Origin: Strongylocentrotus droebachiensis
Taxonomy: Eukaryota > Echinodermata > Echinoidea > Camarodonta > Strongylocentrotidae
DNA length: 64,000 bases
Direction of reading: 5' to 3'
Assembly (NCBI GenBank): GCA_035222895.1
Contig: JAVYIG010007193.1
Coordinates: forward strand, 41,743 to 105,742
Below are positions 60,301 to 63,164 of this stretch, one piece after another (positions within the stretch are counted from its first letter, which is position 1; every line of letters begins with the position of its first letter). The notes under the pieces were generated by a model. That model saw only the letters and a list, made by a program, of their open reading frames with translations, made no database searches and had not been told where the DNA came from. The translations under genes and the position numbers were made by a program.

Positions 60301-63164
60301 AGAGCGTCGCCAAGCGGGGCCAATCGTTGGCCAAACGTGGGAAGATCTCCATGTGCGTGGTTTTGGTCGGGGCGAGATCTTCCAGGTCGGGAAGCTGCAT
60401 GCTATTCCCATGCTTATTTTGAACGTGCACAACATAAGCGGGGTAAAGATTTATTAGGAACGTAGTGGGAACGCTATTATCGTACACGCAGCGTGGTAGC
60501 ATCGTGGTGAGATGTCTGTCTAAAAATCTTCTAATAAAAGCGAAGCACGGTCGGCAACTTTTTCGAGCCGCTTGATGCCGTTCATCTTCGAAGTCGGGAA
60601 GAACTAAAGGAATGCTTGAACACCCCTGATTTATATAGACATCGCCACAAATCGTAGTAGAAGCTTACTAGAAGCGTAATATGATCAGCACCATCGTAGC
60701 GACAGCGTCCTACATAGGCGATCCTGTAGGTTGTATCGAAAAGGTAGGGAAACGACCACTTGGTTGGCATTGGTCTAGGTGTAATCCTAGTGACAGCGAG
60801 TCAGCAGCGCTTTTGACGTCAAAGCATCGCAGTACAGTCGTGGTGTAGTCTTTAATTTGCCAAATTGCTGTATTTAGCTGGCGATTATCACCTGATTTGA
60901 TAATTTTTTCAGATCGGGGTGGTCGGTATGGTCTTTGTAAGGTCGCAGCGATTTGAGATCGGGTTATTACTGGTTTACCTCAACTATGACAAAACTGATA
61001 TCTGTATAGAGATAATATTTACCTGTGATGGGGTCACGATCAGCCTCTTTGCTATGTCATCCGCAAGAGCTTTACTATATTCATCCTCTTTGGAATTAAA
61101 TCATCATATATCAGTTATTACATTGTAATATGAGATTGTATGATTCCAGAGTAATTTAAATAACATGTACTCTACATGATTAAATGAACGATTTGATGTG
61201 CAATCCTGCCTTTATAGCAAGTTAAAAATTACCAGATAGCTAGAGGTTAGATGTGATGTCATGCAACTCCTTACTTTTTTTTAATACACTCCTTGACTAA
61301 ATATAATTTTCCTCAAACTTATGGCTGAAAAGGTTATGTTTTTCTATGACTTCTAACAAAATGTTATCCATAATAAGAATAACAACTTTGAAGGGTAAAG
61401 AAGCTTTTGAAAGAAATTGATGTAAAACAGAAGTATGATTATAAAGGAAATGGGAAAATCGTTATATATATTTACATAGCAGTACAAACACAGTGGTATT
61501 GCCATGACATTATAAGGACAATTCAGTTTACTTCTTATATCCATATTACCACTGCAAGAACTATAACTTTGTGATTGCTATGTCAGGAATCGTTTCAGAC
61601 AGTATTAATGATAAGGATAATAACAACAAAAACAATAATAATAGTAATGGCAATAATGATAAGAATAGTAATAGGTATAAAATACATTTATAAACCACAG
61701 CCACCATGTGCTTATAAATTGTAGCATTAAGATATTAACATGAAAAGGTACGCTTTAAGTTTTGATTTAAAAGTGTTTTCCATCCTCGTTTGTCACCAAC
61801 AGTTTGATGTCAGATTTAAAGATATACTTATGCAGAGAATGCCATTTTTCTTATGGTAAAGGCAAATCTTGTTTAAAATTTATATTTACCTTTTGTATCT
61901 TCATTCCCATGTCCTTTTTTATGAATTGACCACATTTTTTCGCCAGCCTTTGCATCCTCGATACAAATTTCACATGCGTTTGTTGTTTCTACACCGTCCG
62001 TTATTACCTCATTTTGATCAAATCTGAAGCAAATACAAAAAATGATAATATTAATAATAATAATAATAATGATATTACAACAAATTAGAATAATAATTGT
62101 AATATAAATAAAAATGTTAATAACAATAATATTAATGATAATGATATATACGCAACAGTATTCAAAACGTTCAACAAGCTGAATTCGGTAAAATCAGACA
62201 AATCCGATAATGATGATTTATAAATATTTCGCAGTTAAAATCAATAAATCTAAATCACTAAATCACTAAATCACTAAATCTGTATAAATCTCAAATTGTT
62301 GAATGATGTAAATTCAATTGAAAAATAATTTGTGACGTAATTGGGAATGAAAAACTCTCCAAAATACATACTTACTAAAAGGTAACAACTGAGCTTTCGT
62401 TTAAAATAATTAATGGGGGGGGGGGGGGGGCGGGGCTTTCAACTAGTTCGTTATTCAGGCTGTTCCAGAATTTGGGTCCAGTAAAAGTGTTTTGTTTGCA
62501 AAAACGGTGCGAGTTCGAGGGAGATGAAAATGATATGTCTGTCTAGTAGGATAAGAATTTATATATAATGTATGTATATAGATATGCGATGAAAAAAGGG
62601 GACGAAAGCATCTGGTAAATTATCTGTCGACTGTTAATATATAACTATTTAAAGAATATTACAATTGGGAAAGCTATGCAAGAAAACCAAAATTATTCAT
62701 TATTCTAACAGCCCGTTTTTGTACAATATTAGCTTTGTCCATAAGTGTTAAAGAGCTATTCCCCCATGGCGAGTATACAATAAGATAAGGCAAGATCAAG
62801 GTAAAATAGAGTAGAAGCATGACATGAGGAGATTCGAAAGGTTTCAATGTATTCATTACACCAGAGTAACTTAATATGACTGATAACAAAGTTGTCGATT
62901 TTTTCTCAAGTGAATAAAAGAAAATACATCATACATAGACAAATAAACAAGGAAGAGTACAGAGAGACAGAGAGAGAGAGATTTTTAAAAAGAAATAAGG
63001 GAATAATAAAGAGATTACCCTTGTCCTGTAAGAGTTTTCTTTAGACTTGTCTTTCCAACACGTTCTTGTCCCAGCAAGCATCAGGCGCGTTCGGAATACT
63101 TTCTTCGTGCCAGCTTGAGCTGCTTCGGCATACGCTCGTCGTGCTCTCGGCCCCGAGCGAGGAT
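21979..63164 (-). CDS. Roc-COR GTPase with tandem death domains (22 exons, 5' part outside the window)
   Basis: Twenty-two minus-strand exons join in matching phase into roughly 1007 codons ending at 21979. In order they give the Roc P-loop (GQERVGKTS), switch I (TDGV), a variable loop, switch II (WDFAGQ), G4 (THRE), the COR domain, a Cys/His region, death domain 1, a linker and death domain 2. Roc-COR proteins are GTPases that dimerise through COR, and death domains recruit partners in apoptotic or innate immune signalling. That role is inferred for this gene. A kinase domain is absent, unlike LRRK or DAPK. A single extra base near 63069 breaks the P-loop frame; all other exons are open. Leucine-rich repeats may lie upstream, outside the window. 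Confidence 0.85.
22254..22718 (-). other. Intron with a T/G tract
   Basis: This is the intron between the linker exon and the terminal exon. It holds a T run followed directly by a G run at about 22502-22528. The part nearest the acceptor (22245-22340) resembles 35322-35418, near another exon of the same gene. Confidence 0.6.
22719..22802 (-). CDS. Short linker exon between the death domains
   Basis: 84 bases, phase 1 at both ends. The acceptor is ctgtgtacatag followed by GTTCTGC and the donor is GGAAG followed by gtacaaaat. It encodes a polar linker ([16 protein letters not shown] and onward to VNQE) that joins death domain 1 to death domain 2. Phase agreement on both sides supports it although the sequence has no domain. 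A symmetric phase-1 exon could be skipped without a frameshift. Confidence 0.7.
22803..23336. other. Intron sequence left of the LINE
   Basis: Non-coding. The right part, perhaps from about 23020 on, may be the 5' untranslated region of the LINE that follows, but the exact 5' end of that element cannot be fixed without other copies. Confidence 0.4.
23337..24122 (+). CDS. LINE ORF1 protein (coiled coil plus RRM-like domain)
   Basis: 262 residues from ATG at 23337. A methionine pair starts the frame; an upstream non-ATG extension is ignored. Residues about 30-115 form a charged heptad-rich coiled coil. Then comes [13 protein letters not shown], the motif that opens the RRM-like RNA-binding part of ORF1 proteins of the CR1/L2/Jockey group, followed by [10 protein letters not shown] and a basic C-terminal stretch. 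ORF1 proteins bind element RNA and act as chaperones. The frame is intact. Confidence 0.8.
   Translation: MMGEPPTTTRARSTSMKENTVLIEEVIKDIMHNKNFLSLVQDSIDKKISRLQETIEIQEADIMDLQTRNTAKDKEIDDLKKKVNEHTDRLKAVSVNINAQEQYSRRNCLRFFGCPERKGESTDSIVMKMVNDILKVNLTVDDIERSHRVGMPGEPLPEPAPGAIEDPTAPTKTYRGIIVKFKSYRKRQEIILNRRKLKGRKRAIVEDLTAKNQKLLAMAKGHPHVEAAWSNDGRIIALLSGKDHKKKLIRNEDDLKSLPNE
24559..25416 (+). CDS. LINE ORF2, endonuclease part
   Basis: About 285 residues with the apurinic endonuclease signatures in order: [14 protein letters not shown] (metal-binding Glu), [17 protein letters not shown] and LTDHLPIF (catalytic Asp-His). This enzyme nicks target DNA for target-primed reverse transcription. After the SDH-type motif the frame runs only about 25 residues and stops. 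The linker that normally separates endonuclease and RT, roughly 100 residues, is missing. This is a deletion or frameshift near 25395-25413. Start ATG at 24559. Confidence 0.85.
   Translation: MNFRMNNPLNDLDPDLHVNNPDFACNSYTPFEFNEHFQSCAEFSMIHLNARSLHTNFENISNFLSIIKNSFSVIAISETWICGLPVIPFHLDGYKFVNVDRKSGRGGGVGIFIKNDINFQRRESITHSVESDSTCEYLCVDLFRQDRDRLTVGVFYRKPSTDIKSFIHFYSETLEKLSTEKREIIMTGDFNIDLLKSTDENTNDFLNINFSFGLTPVIKYPTRITMNTASLIDNIFINTFERNLESGSFSVELTDHLPIFLVLDKTNLLTKSQHTTINLIIYYIK
25413..27248 (+). CDS. LINE ORF2, reverse transcriptase and C-terminal region
   Basis: 611 residues open. It has [10 protein letters not shown] and NYRPISIL in the N-terminal RT part, FIDLSKAFD (motif A with its Asp), [14 protein letters not shown] (motif B) and MYADDTTLF (motif C). 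The C-terminal KLQKRAIRI and TIWNSLP stretch is typical of CR1/L2 elements. Catalytic residues look intact. The true start is inside the ORF2 frame; the nominal start codon follows the deletion junction. A frame overlap of four bases with the endonuclease part is a consequence of the lesion. Confidence 0.85.
   Translation: MKRKYFCDKLNRTKHDIKGTWSVINKLLCKSKRNPPQYILCNDKRIDDSQCIANEFNSYFINCCTNILTSSQVVARNDTFEGYLNDPLSKSLFLKPITESEILEITKSLKKSNSCGFDGINSNIVKKIIYSIVKPLCYIFNLSISTGNVPDKLKIAKIVPVYKKNDSHLCKNYRPISILPCFSKILEKCMYKRLYSFLIANSILTDSQYGFRSNHSTCHALIDLQDKIVSSVKNNDFGIGIFIDLSKAFDIVNHDILLCKLQHYGVHGLPLIWFKNYLCSRYQFTIFNDASSTHSLIKHGVPQGSILGPLLFLIYVNDIEKSSTKFDFIMYADDTTLFFTQPDLKDMQENINVELHNISKWFKANKLILNLTKTCFISFHNKLSNATKTCNDLTLSIDSTPITKSKSICFLGVNIDENLKWDSHINYLSTKISKCIGIMYKLRSCLPGSALFSLYNALILSHILYCITVWGNCSKTKLDVIFKLQKRAIRICTGSHYLTHSAPLFHKLNTLNIFHLYQYHTILLGYFYFKSILPKNIVKMFTINKEIHSHGTRNSSLFHLWKVGKTFVQRSVRYSFLTIWNSLPNYICSCISLSLSFFKRKLKQYFISKYA
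27331..27383. repeat. T run joined to a G run in the LINE 3' untranslated region
   Basis: TTG repeats (27311-27331) pass into a T run of roughly 40 bases and then directly into a G run of about 11. The same T-then-G arrangement recurs at 22502-22528 and 63507-63530. Length is unreliable in such tracts. Confidence 0.75.
27771..28397. other. Intron, nothing recognised
   Basis: AT-rich intron between the LINE 3' end and the donor of the first death-domain exon. No exon or recognisable repeat. Confidence 0.5.
28398..28714 (-). CDS. Exon encoding death domain 1
   Basis: The donor is CAAACCG followed by gtgagtact (phase 1). The acceptor is either gaag at 28715 or gaaggag three bases further; both keep phase 2 and differ by one residue. 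About 105 residues: [43 protein letters not shown] and [16 protein letters not shown]. This is a canonical death domain with the conserved Trp in MLRDWRD, of the ankyrin/UNC5-like type. Death domains make homotypic signalling contacts. Confidence 0.9.
28715..29558. other. Intron with purine-rich stretch and a diverged array fragment
   Basis: 28985-29215 is GA- and then CAA-rich. At about 29310-29400 a minus-strand, diverged copy of the 1.28 kb array repeat (the gttaaagttcagac...caagccagacaattga stretch) is recognisable. No exon is seen. Confidence 0.5.
29559..29648. repeat. Short inverted repeat
   Basis: The arm aaaagacttaactccgtttc (29559-29578) is matched by its reverse complement at 29629-29648; similarity extends six bases inward with one mismatch. 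The roughly 38 base loop contains gcatgcatg. It may be a small MITE. Confidence 0.65.
29749..29965 (+). repeat. Dispersed repeat, copy 1
   Basis: About 215 bp with clear similarity to 63782-64000 in the same orientation: shared phrases ctcatttttcctgatt, cgccaaatgactttttggtttcc (with small changes) and gagttgcatcaaa. Both copies are non-coding. The family is not identified; the second copy runs off the window edge. Confidence 0.75.
30340..30480. repeat. G run and GC-rich patch
   Basis: A G run at about 30360-30379 followed by ggcgctacggtacg. It is a simple-sequence patch in an intron with no coding sign. Confidence 0.5.
30575..31120 (+). repeat. Diverged solitary copy of the array block A
   Basis: Shares gttatgaatgtttgaaatatga, tctcaaattgg, gtcagtggatt and tcccttggg with block A of the 3.7-16.4 kb array, in the same order, but with many substitutions. 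It shows that the array unit is also dispersed outside the array. Confidence 0.6.
31560..32000. repeat. Unclassified repeat-like stretch with terminal inverted word
   Basis: The word atatcctgcatcaaaaattt at about 31682 is matched by its inverted copy aatttttgatgcaggatat at about 31980. Between them are A-rich and T-rich tracts. Upstream, tttgctgaggggcgtagccc and its surroundings contain local inverted repeats. Probably a small non-autonomous element; family unknown. Confidence 0.4.
32050..34385 (+). mobile_element. 5'-truncated CR1-like LINE, decayed
   Basis: A linker region (32059-32610), RT core (about 32617-33420) and C-terminal pieces (33466-33675, 33668-33910, 33915-34142) follow in order, with stop codons and frame changes at the joins. 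The endonuclease is missing. The 3' end has aataaataaatagg-type tandem units near 34355-34385. The copy is antisense in an intron of the Roc-COR gene. Confidence 0.8.
32617..33420 (+). pseudogene. RT core of the truncated LINE
   Basis: Carries [31 protein letters not shown] and MYADDTTLT. Motif A reads FIYLRKAFD where FIDLSKAFD is expected, so the first catalytic Asp is replaced by Tyr. The frame ends at tga (33418-33420), and the next piece continues in the same frame with [12 protein letters not shown]. Not active. Confidence 0.8.
34386..35134. other. Intron, nothing recognised
   Basis: Non-coding between the LINE 3' end and the donor of the next exon. One 92 codon open frame at 34521-34799 has no domain and no splice context. 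Confidence 0.45.
35135..35228 (-). CDS. Linker exon upstream of death domain 1
   Basis: 94 bases. The acceptor is tttcaaaatcag followed by GAATAACC and the donor is ACAGCAAG followed by gttagactt. It enters in phase 1 and leaves in phase 2, matching the exons on both sides. It encodes a low-complexity, Thr/Ser/Pro-rich linker ([20 protein letters not shown]...). There is no domain; support comes from phase and splice sites. Confidence 0.65.
35318..35420 (-). repeat. Diverged duplicate of the intron end before the terminal exon
   Basis: This segment resembles 22243-22340 over about 100 bp (tctgcat...caatgaaataa, ggtaactta, agaggccgta, ccaaataaat). In both places it lies just upstream of an exon of the same gene on the minus strand. 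It points to an old internal duplication of this part of the gene. The duplicated exon start itself is decayed here. Confidence 0.6.
35465..36722 (+). pseudogene. Gypsy/Ty3-type retroelement fragment, left part
   Basis: The protease-RT junction and RT are recognisable: [11 protein letters not shown], then after the LINE insertion [53 protein letters not shown] and [10 protein letters not shown] (Cys for the usual Tyr of the catalytic box), then [11 protein letters not shown]. In-frame stops and frame changes at about 36140, 36220 and 36400 show decay. No LTRs were found. It is a retroelement relic, antisense to the host gene. Confidence 0.8.
35673..36027 (+). mobile_element. 355 bp CR1-like LINE tail inserted in the Gypsy relic
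   Basis: It begins with the last codons of a LINE ORF2 ([10 protein letters not shown] and stop), continues as 3' untranslated sequence and ends in tandem tcaat units at about 36004-36027. ATGTT is repeated on both sides (35668-35672 and 36028-36032). Removing the insert and one ATGTT restores an in-frame Gypsy sequence, which confirms the boundaries. Confidence 0.85.
36723..37675. mobile_element. Mutator-like foldback element inserted in the Gypsy relic
   Basis: 953 bp whose two halves are near-perfect inverted copies of about 450 bp, starting gcgaatttgcgattcccaaa and ending with its complement. The 9 bp ACCCCGGCC flanks both sides (36714-36722 and 37676-37684). Long inverted arms plus a 9 bp duplication are the hallmarks of Mutator-like elements. 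No transposase is present. The right arm carries a small extra palindrome at about 37511-37541. Confidence 0.8.
37511..37541. repeat. Small palindrome inserted in one arm of the foldback element
   Basis: The sequence reads catagagatatatac and then ttaatatatctctatg, nearly self-complementary. It is present only in the right arm; the left arm at about 36857 reads straight through gtctggggccaag. It is therefore a later event than the formation of the arms. Confidence 0.7.
37685..37830 (+). pseudogene. Gypsy-type retroelement fragment, right part
   Basis: The frame [20 protein letters not shown], followed by [13 protein letters not shown], is the connection between RT and RNase H of Gypsy elements. 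It continues directly from the left part once the foldback element is removed, apart from a one-base frame difference. Similarity ends near 37830. Confidence 0.8.
38000..38115 (-). repeat. Dispersed repeat shared with 49025-49115
   Basis: On the minus strand this reads like KLKANPGD, followed by PNGV, but it contains stop codons here. The second copy at 49025-49115 is open. The shared non-coding flanks suggest a repeat; coding origin is uncertain. Confidence 0.5.
38160..38600 (+). mobile_element. LINE C-terminal fragment (CR1/L2-like)
   Basis: Translating the plus strand gives [19 protein letters not shown], followed by [12 protein letters not shown]. This is the C-terminal signature of CR1/L2 ORF2 proteins, broken by a stop near 38210 and others near 38460. 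It is a short 5'-truncated copy. Confidence 0.7.
38790..38982 (-). CDS. Exon encoding the Cys/His region after COR
   Basis: The acceptor is tttatggcag followed by GTGATGGAC (phase 0) and the donor is AAGTTTG followed by gtaggtat (phase 1). 64 codons: [16 protein letters not shown], then the cysteine-rich [17 protein letters not shown], and [11 protein letters not shown]. The spacing C-x4-C...C...C-x2-H suggests a small metal-binding fold, which is also seen at this position in other invertebrate Roc-COR proteins. That comparison is from general knowledge, not a search. Confidence 0.8.
39013..41220. other. Large intron, nothing recognised
   Basis: AT-rich non-coding sequence. Short open frames (for example 39467-39712) have no splice context or domain. 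A lightly GC-richer patch lies at about 39990-40080. Confidence 0.5.
41221..41304 (-). CDS. Acidic linker exon
   Basis: 84 bases, phase 0 at both ends. The acceptor is tgttgaacatgtcag and the donor is AAAGAG followed by gtaggtagc. It encodes [20 protein letters not shown] and so on: the end of COR running into an Asp-rich linker. A symmetric exon could be skipped in frame. Confidence 0.75.
41305..42398. other. Intron and sequence upstream of the Tx1-type LINE frame
   Basis: It contains a T run at about 41992-42011 and a G-rich stretch at 42120-42145. The part from about 42060 may be the 5' untranslated region of the LINE. No ORF1 was recognised. Confidence 0.45.
42399..44915 (+). pseudogene. 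Tx1-type ORF2: endonuclease and RT core
   Basis: The endonuclease opens with [10 protein letters not shown]. At GADIVFLQ the next codon is TAA (42531-42533) where Glu is expected, so the catalytic Glu is lost. GGDFNIIL and APDHSAIQ follow. The RT part has [57 protein letters not shown] and [21 protein letters not shown] is diagnostic of the L1/Tx1 group. A coiled, Lys/Glu-rich linker (about residues 250-370) separates the two domains. Confidence 0.85.
44842..46163 (+). pseudogene. Tx1-type ORF2: C-terminal region in three frames
   Basis: Pieces at 44842-45384, 45519-45731 and 45738-46163 continue the protein after frame changes. The last carries [19 protein letters not shown], the C-terminal cysteine/histidine motif, matching in motif order the minus-strand copy at 8708-7960. 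Not translatable as one protein. Confidence 0.75.
46573..47234. other. Intron, nothing recognised
   Basis: A 114 codon open frame at 46665-47009 is not supported by splice sites or domains and is not called as a gene. Confidence 0.45.
47235..47392 (-). CDS. COR exon (C-terminal part)
   Basis: The acceptor is gttgattccacag followed by ATGGGC (phase 1) and the donor is ATTAAG followed by gtctgagc (phase 0). It encodes [19 protein letters not shown] and [25 protein letters not shown] is the typical COR motif that follows the FRGFLP/T stretch in the preceding exon. Confidence 0.85.
47585..47665 (-). repeat. SINE-like repeat, copy 1
   Basis: Shares cacttggcaagacattaNtc, then gccactctccactcaggtgtta, with copies at 52637-52715 and 56072-56110. 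See the copy at 52637 for the tRNA-promoter-like word. Confidence 0.5.
47980..48155. mobile_element. Diverged pogo-like MITE copy
   Basis: Ends in gacaggtttgact, like the right TIR of the element at 13749-13938, and shares agtggcca, gacaggtggcatttatag and related phrases inside. The left TIR is decayed, so boundaries are approximate. Confidence 0.5.
48272..48410 (-). CDS. COR exon (middle part)
   Basis: The acceptor is catattttag followed by GTATCAAATG (phase 0) and the donor is TTAACAG followed by gtgaggatg (phase 1). It encodes [12 protein letters not shown] and [10 protein letters not shown]; the PSRL and FRGFLP-like stretches are characteristic COR segments that precede GLFHRL. Confidence 0.85.
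48797..48991 (-). CDS. COR exon with the helical middle segment
   Basis: Phase 0 at both ends, 65 codons. The acceptor is atgtgtttttccag-like and the donor is GATGAG followed by gtaaaggtc. It encodes [20 protein letters not shown], followed by [21 protein letters not shown]. This is the W..L...G.L...l...lW pattern of COR. The reading frame stays open upstream through the intron. Confidence 0.85.
49025..49115 (-). repeat. Dispersed repeat shared with 38000-38115
   Basis: The minus strand reads [20 protein letters not shown] without stops, in frame with the COR exon downstream (48797-48991). The other copy has stops, so this is more likely a repeat than an exon. Confidence 0.45.
49151..49190 (-). 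pseudogene. Partial duplicate of the preceding COR exon
   Basis: The minus strand gives [12 protein letters not shown], nearly the same as [12 protein letters not shown] in the exon at 49306-49512; about 35 of 40 bases match 49321-49360. It lies within the next intron and lacks the rest of the exon, including its donor context. Confidence 0.7.
49306..49512 (-). CDS. COR exon (N-terminal part)
   Basis: Phase 0 at both ends, 69 codons. The acceptor is gtattctcccag and the donor is GAAAGG followed by gtgagaaac. It encodes [18 protein letters not shown], followed by [20 protein letters not shown]. Lxxx-HxLG-x-LxYF and ILNPQWLxxVx are strongly diagnostic of COR. Confidence 0.9.
49513..50066. other. 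Intron, nothing recognised
   Basis: AT-rich. An 81 codon plus-strand frame at 49646-49891 has no support as a gene. Confidence 0.45.
50067..50201 (-). CDS. Exon at the start of COR
   Basis: Phase 0 at both ends, 45 codons. The acceptor is cctttgtag followed by CTGGTTGC and the donor is GATCAG followed by gtaggactg. It encodes [18 protein letters not shown], followed by [16 protein letters not shown]. The IPLRWL..E motif is the usual opening of COR after Roc. Confidence 0.85.
50202..51206. other. Intron, nothing recognised
   Basis: AT-rich, no coding sign and no repeat that I recognise. Confidence 0.45.
51207..51338 (-). CDS. Exon at the end of Roc
   Basis: Phase 0 at both ends, 44 codons. 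The acceptor is gtcttttag followed by ATTCGCTC and the donor is GCTGAG followed by gtacatcac. It encodes [20 protein letters not shown], followed by [15 protein letters not shown]. This corresponds to the last helix and strand of Roc before COR, with an acidic C-terminal part. Confidence 0.8.
51339..52636. other. Intron, nothing recognised
   Basis: AT-rich. A short GC-richer patch at about 52350-52460 has an open frame on the plus strand but no support as an exon. Confidence 0.45.
52637..52760 (-). repeat. SINE-like repeat, copy 2
   Basis: The best-preserved copy of the family. On the minus strand it contains TGGCAAAGTGG at about 52671-52681, which fits the tRNA promoter A-box consensus TRGCNNAGYGG. 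A matching B box was not found nearby, so tRNA origin is only suggested. Neighbouring phrases match the copies at 47585 and 56072. Confidence 0.5.
52837..52998 (-). CDS. Roc exon with the G4 motif
   Basis: 54 codons, phase 0. The acceptor chosen is tgtctagag followed by TTCATC, because it keeps phase 0 with the previous exon; the alternative two bases upstream breaks the frame. The donor is AAAAAG followed by gtaatgg. It encodes [17 protein letters not shown], followed by [21 protein letters not shown] and THRE are the Roc G4 region. A Lys-rich tail follows. Confidence 0.9.
53815..53990 (-). mobile_element. LINE C-terminal fragment (CR1/L2-like), minus
   Basis: The minus strand encodes [15 protein letters not shown], followed by [12 protein letters not shown]. 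This is the YFP...WN.LP...PS...FK typical end of CR1/L2 ORF2 proteins. Upstream coding is lost within about 100 bases. Confidence 0.7.
54131..54232 (-). CDS. Roc exon between G3 and G4
   Basis: 34 codons, phase 0. The acceptor is ctcatgtag followed by GTGTTTTTG and the donor is GAAACG followed by gtatttc. It encodes [20 protein letters not shown], the strand after switch II (the Roc stretch usually written as FLtsrAiYlivfdls). Confidence 0.9.
54769..54867 (-). CDS. Roc exon with switch II (WDFAGQ)
   Basis: 33 codons, phase 0. The acceptor is catttctcag followed by GAGATAGG and the donor is CATCAG followed by gtgaaag. It encodes [25 protein letters not shown] is the Roc G3 motif, and the Y.TTHQ that follows is equally typical. 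The exon starts with a short Gly/Arg-rich stretch. Confidence 0.95.
54926..55094 (-). ncRNA. Near-perfect 169 bp intronic hairpin
   Basis: 81-base arms (54926-55006 and 55014-55094) are reverse complements with three mismatches, separated by a 7-base loop (ttctaca). In the sense strand of the host gene (minus), two of the mismatches become G-U pairs and one remains unpaired. It lies in the intron between the switch II exon and the exon at 55908. It could be a hairpin RNA precursor, a MITE or a recent inverted duplication; no expression evidence is available. Confidence 0.6.
55095..55907. other. Intron, nothing else recognised
   Basis: A short TA run at about 55163-55178 and a Lys-rich minus frame without splice context. 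No repeat was identified. Confidence 0.45.
55908..56011 (-). CDS. Exon of the Roc loop, Lys/Glu-rich
   Basis: The acceptor is cttttattacag followed by AAGGATTTG (phase 1) and the donor is GAACAG followed by gttcacctt (phase 0). It encodes [18 protein letters not shown], followed by [15 protein letters not shown]. It forms the last part of the extended loop between switch I and switch II. Confidence 0.8.
56072..56110 (-). repeat. SINE-like repeat, short copy 3
   Basis: Shares tctgccactttccacacaggtgttaaatgggtat with the copies at 47585 and 52637. Only the part next to the A-box-like word is kept. Confidence 0.45.
56519..56585 (-). CDS. Duplicated Roc-loop exon, copy 2 (DQQS type)
   Basis: 67 bases, phase 0 in and 1 out. 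It encodes [20 protein letters not shown] and EA. It is a paralogue of the exon at 58843-58909 ([20 protein letters not shown]), with splice sites and flanking intron bases also conserved. The pair shows a duplication of an exon unit inside the GTPase domain. Confidence 0.85.
56586..58055. other. Intron within the duplicated region
   Basis: The right part of this duplication unit is similar to 58910-59270 (shared phrases gagatgatccttctctt, attgtgtcattgcatga, cagatgcaaacagctaat). The rest is AT-rich. No exon is seen. Confidence 0.55.
58056..58120 (-). CDS. Duplicated Roc-loop exon, copy 2 (EDEY type)
   Basis: 65 bases, phase 1 in and 0 out. It encodes [20 protein letters not shown] and Q. It is paralogous to the exon at 61023-61087 ([20 protein letters not shown] and Q), which is closer to the form usual in related Roc proteins. 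The acceptor is actttcatag and the donor is gtaattatc. Confidence 0.85.
58121..58842. other. Intron within the duplicated region
   Basis: 58121-58560 resembles 61088-61570 (shared atccacattaccactgcaag, gaactataa, atttctaacaa stretches). The rest is AT-rich with tandem aat units at about 58594-58610. Confidence 0.6.
58843..58909 (-). CDS. Duplicated Roc-loop exon, copy 1 (DQES type)
   Basis: 67 bases, phase 0 in and 1 out. The acceptor is attttgtgtacag and the donor is GAAGCAG followed by gttcgtg. It encodes [20 protein letters not shown] and EA; 18 of 22 residues equal the copy at 56519-56585. Confidence 0.85.
58910..61022. other. Intron with a CpG-richer, first-exon-like segment
   Basis: 58910-59270 matches the intron part right of 56586. 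At 59536-59640 and 60240-60420 the sequence is clearly richer in CG than its surroundings; the first of these is described separately. ATT units occur at about 59379-59397. Confidence 0.5.
59536..59640 (-). promoter_or_regulatory. Possible internal first exon with strong splice donor
   Basis: On the minus strand a CG-rich segment contains aaaATGGCCGCC (start at 59612), 24 codons and a stop (59538-59540), then AGAG followed by gtaagtgg, a near-consensus donor at 59534-59535. This looks like an untranslated or short-ORF first exon, so an internal promoter is possible. A TATA-like or initiator element was not identified. Alternatively it is chance or a captured exon. Confidence 0.3.
61023..61087 (-). 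CDS. Roc-loop exon, copy 1 (EDEY type)
   Basis: 65 bases, phase 1 in and 0 out. The acceptor is ttaattccaaag and the donor is CACAG followed by gtaaatatt. It encodes [20 protein letters not shown] and Q. It follows the switch I exon directly and, by sequence, is the ancestral form of the pair. Confidence 0.85.
61088..61889. other. Intron within the duplicated region
   Basis: The left part is similar to 58121-58560. AT-rich with imperfect aat/aac repeats at about 61615-61665. No exon. Confidence 0.55.
61890..62023 (-). CDS. Roc exon with switch I
   Basis: 134 bases, phase 2 in and 1 out. The acceptor is gcttcag followed by ATTTGATC and the donor is ACAAAAG followed by gtaaatat. It encodes [20 protein letters not shown], followed by [21 protein letters not shown] corresponds to the T(D/E)GI of Roc switch I, and WSIHKKG is the stretch before the loop insertion. 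Confidence 0.9.
62024..62430. other. Intron with simple repeats
   Basis: Imperfect aat units at 62045-62110, tandem aatcacta/aaatcact units near 62250-62280, and a G run at about 62415-62430. Confidence 0.55.
62440..62890 (-). mobile_element. LINE C-terminal fragment (CR1/L2-like), minus
   Basis: The minus strand reads [29 protein letters not shown] and, after decayed sequence, [17 protein letters not shown]. These are the QKRAVR and FWNSLN C-terminal signatures of CR1/L2 ORF2. Stops and frame changes between them show decay. It ends next to the G run at 62415-62430. Confidence 0.7.
63019..63164 (-). CDS. Roc P-loop exon with a one-base frameshift
   Basis: The minus strand encodes [20 protein letters not shown] in one frame and [16 protein letters not shown] in the next; the join lies inside the P-loop, at one extra base near 63069. 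GQERVGKTS is the Walker A motif that binds GTP phosphates. The donor is CAAGG followed by gtaatctc (phase 2), matching the switch I exon. The acceptor is placed at ccccctgag before ATCCTCGC, since an in-frame stop lies just upstream; it is less certain than the donor. Confidence 0.75.

Noticed and set aside
60216..60422. Plus-strand coding exon in the CG-rich patch
   Set aside because: No splice signals fit, and it is on the opposite strand to the gene; probably a repeat of the cggtcacac-type.
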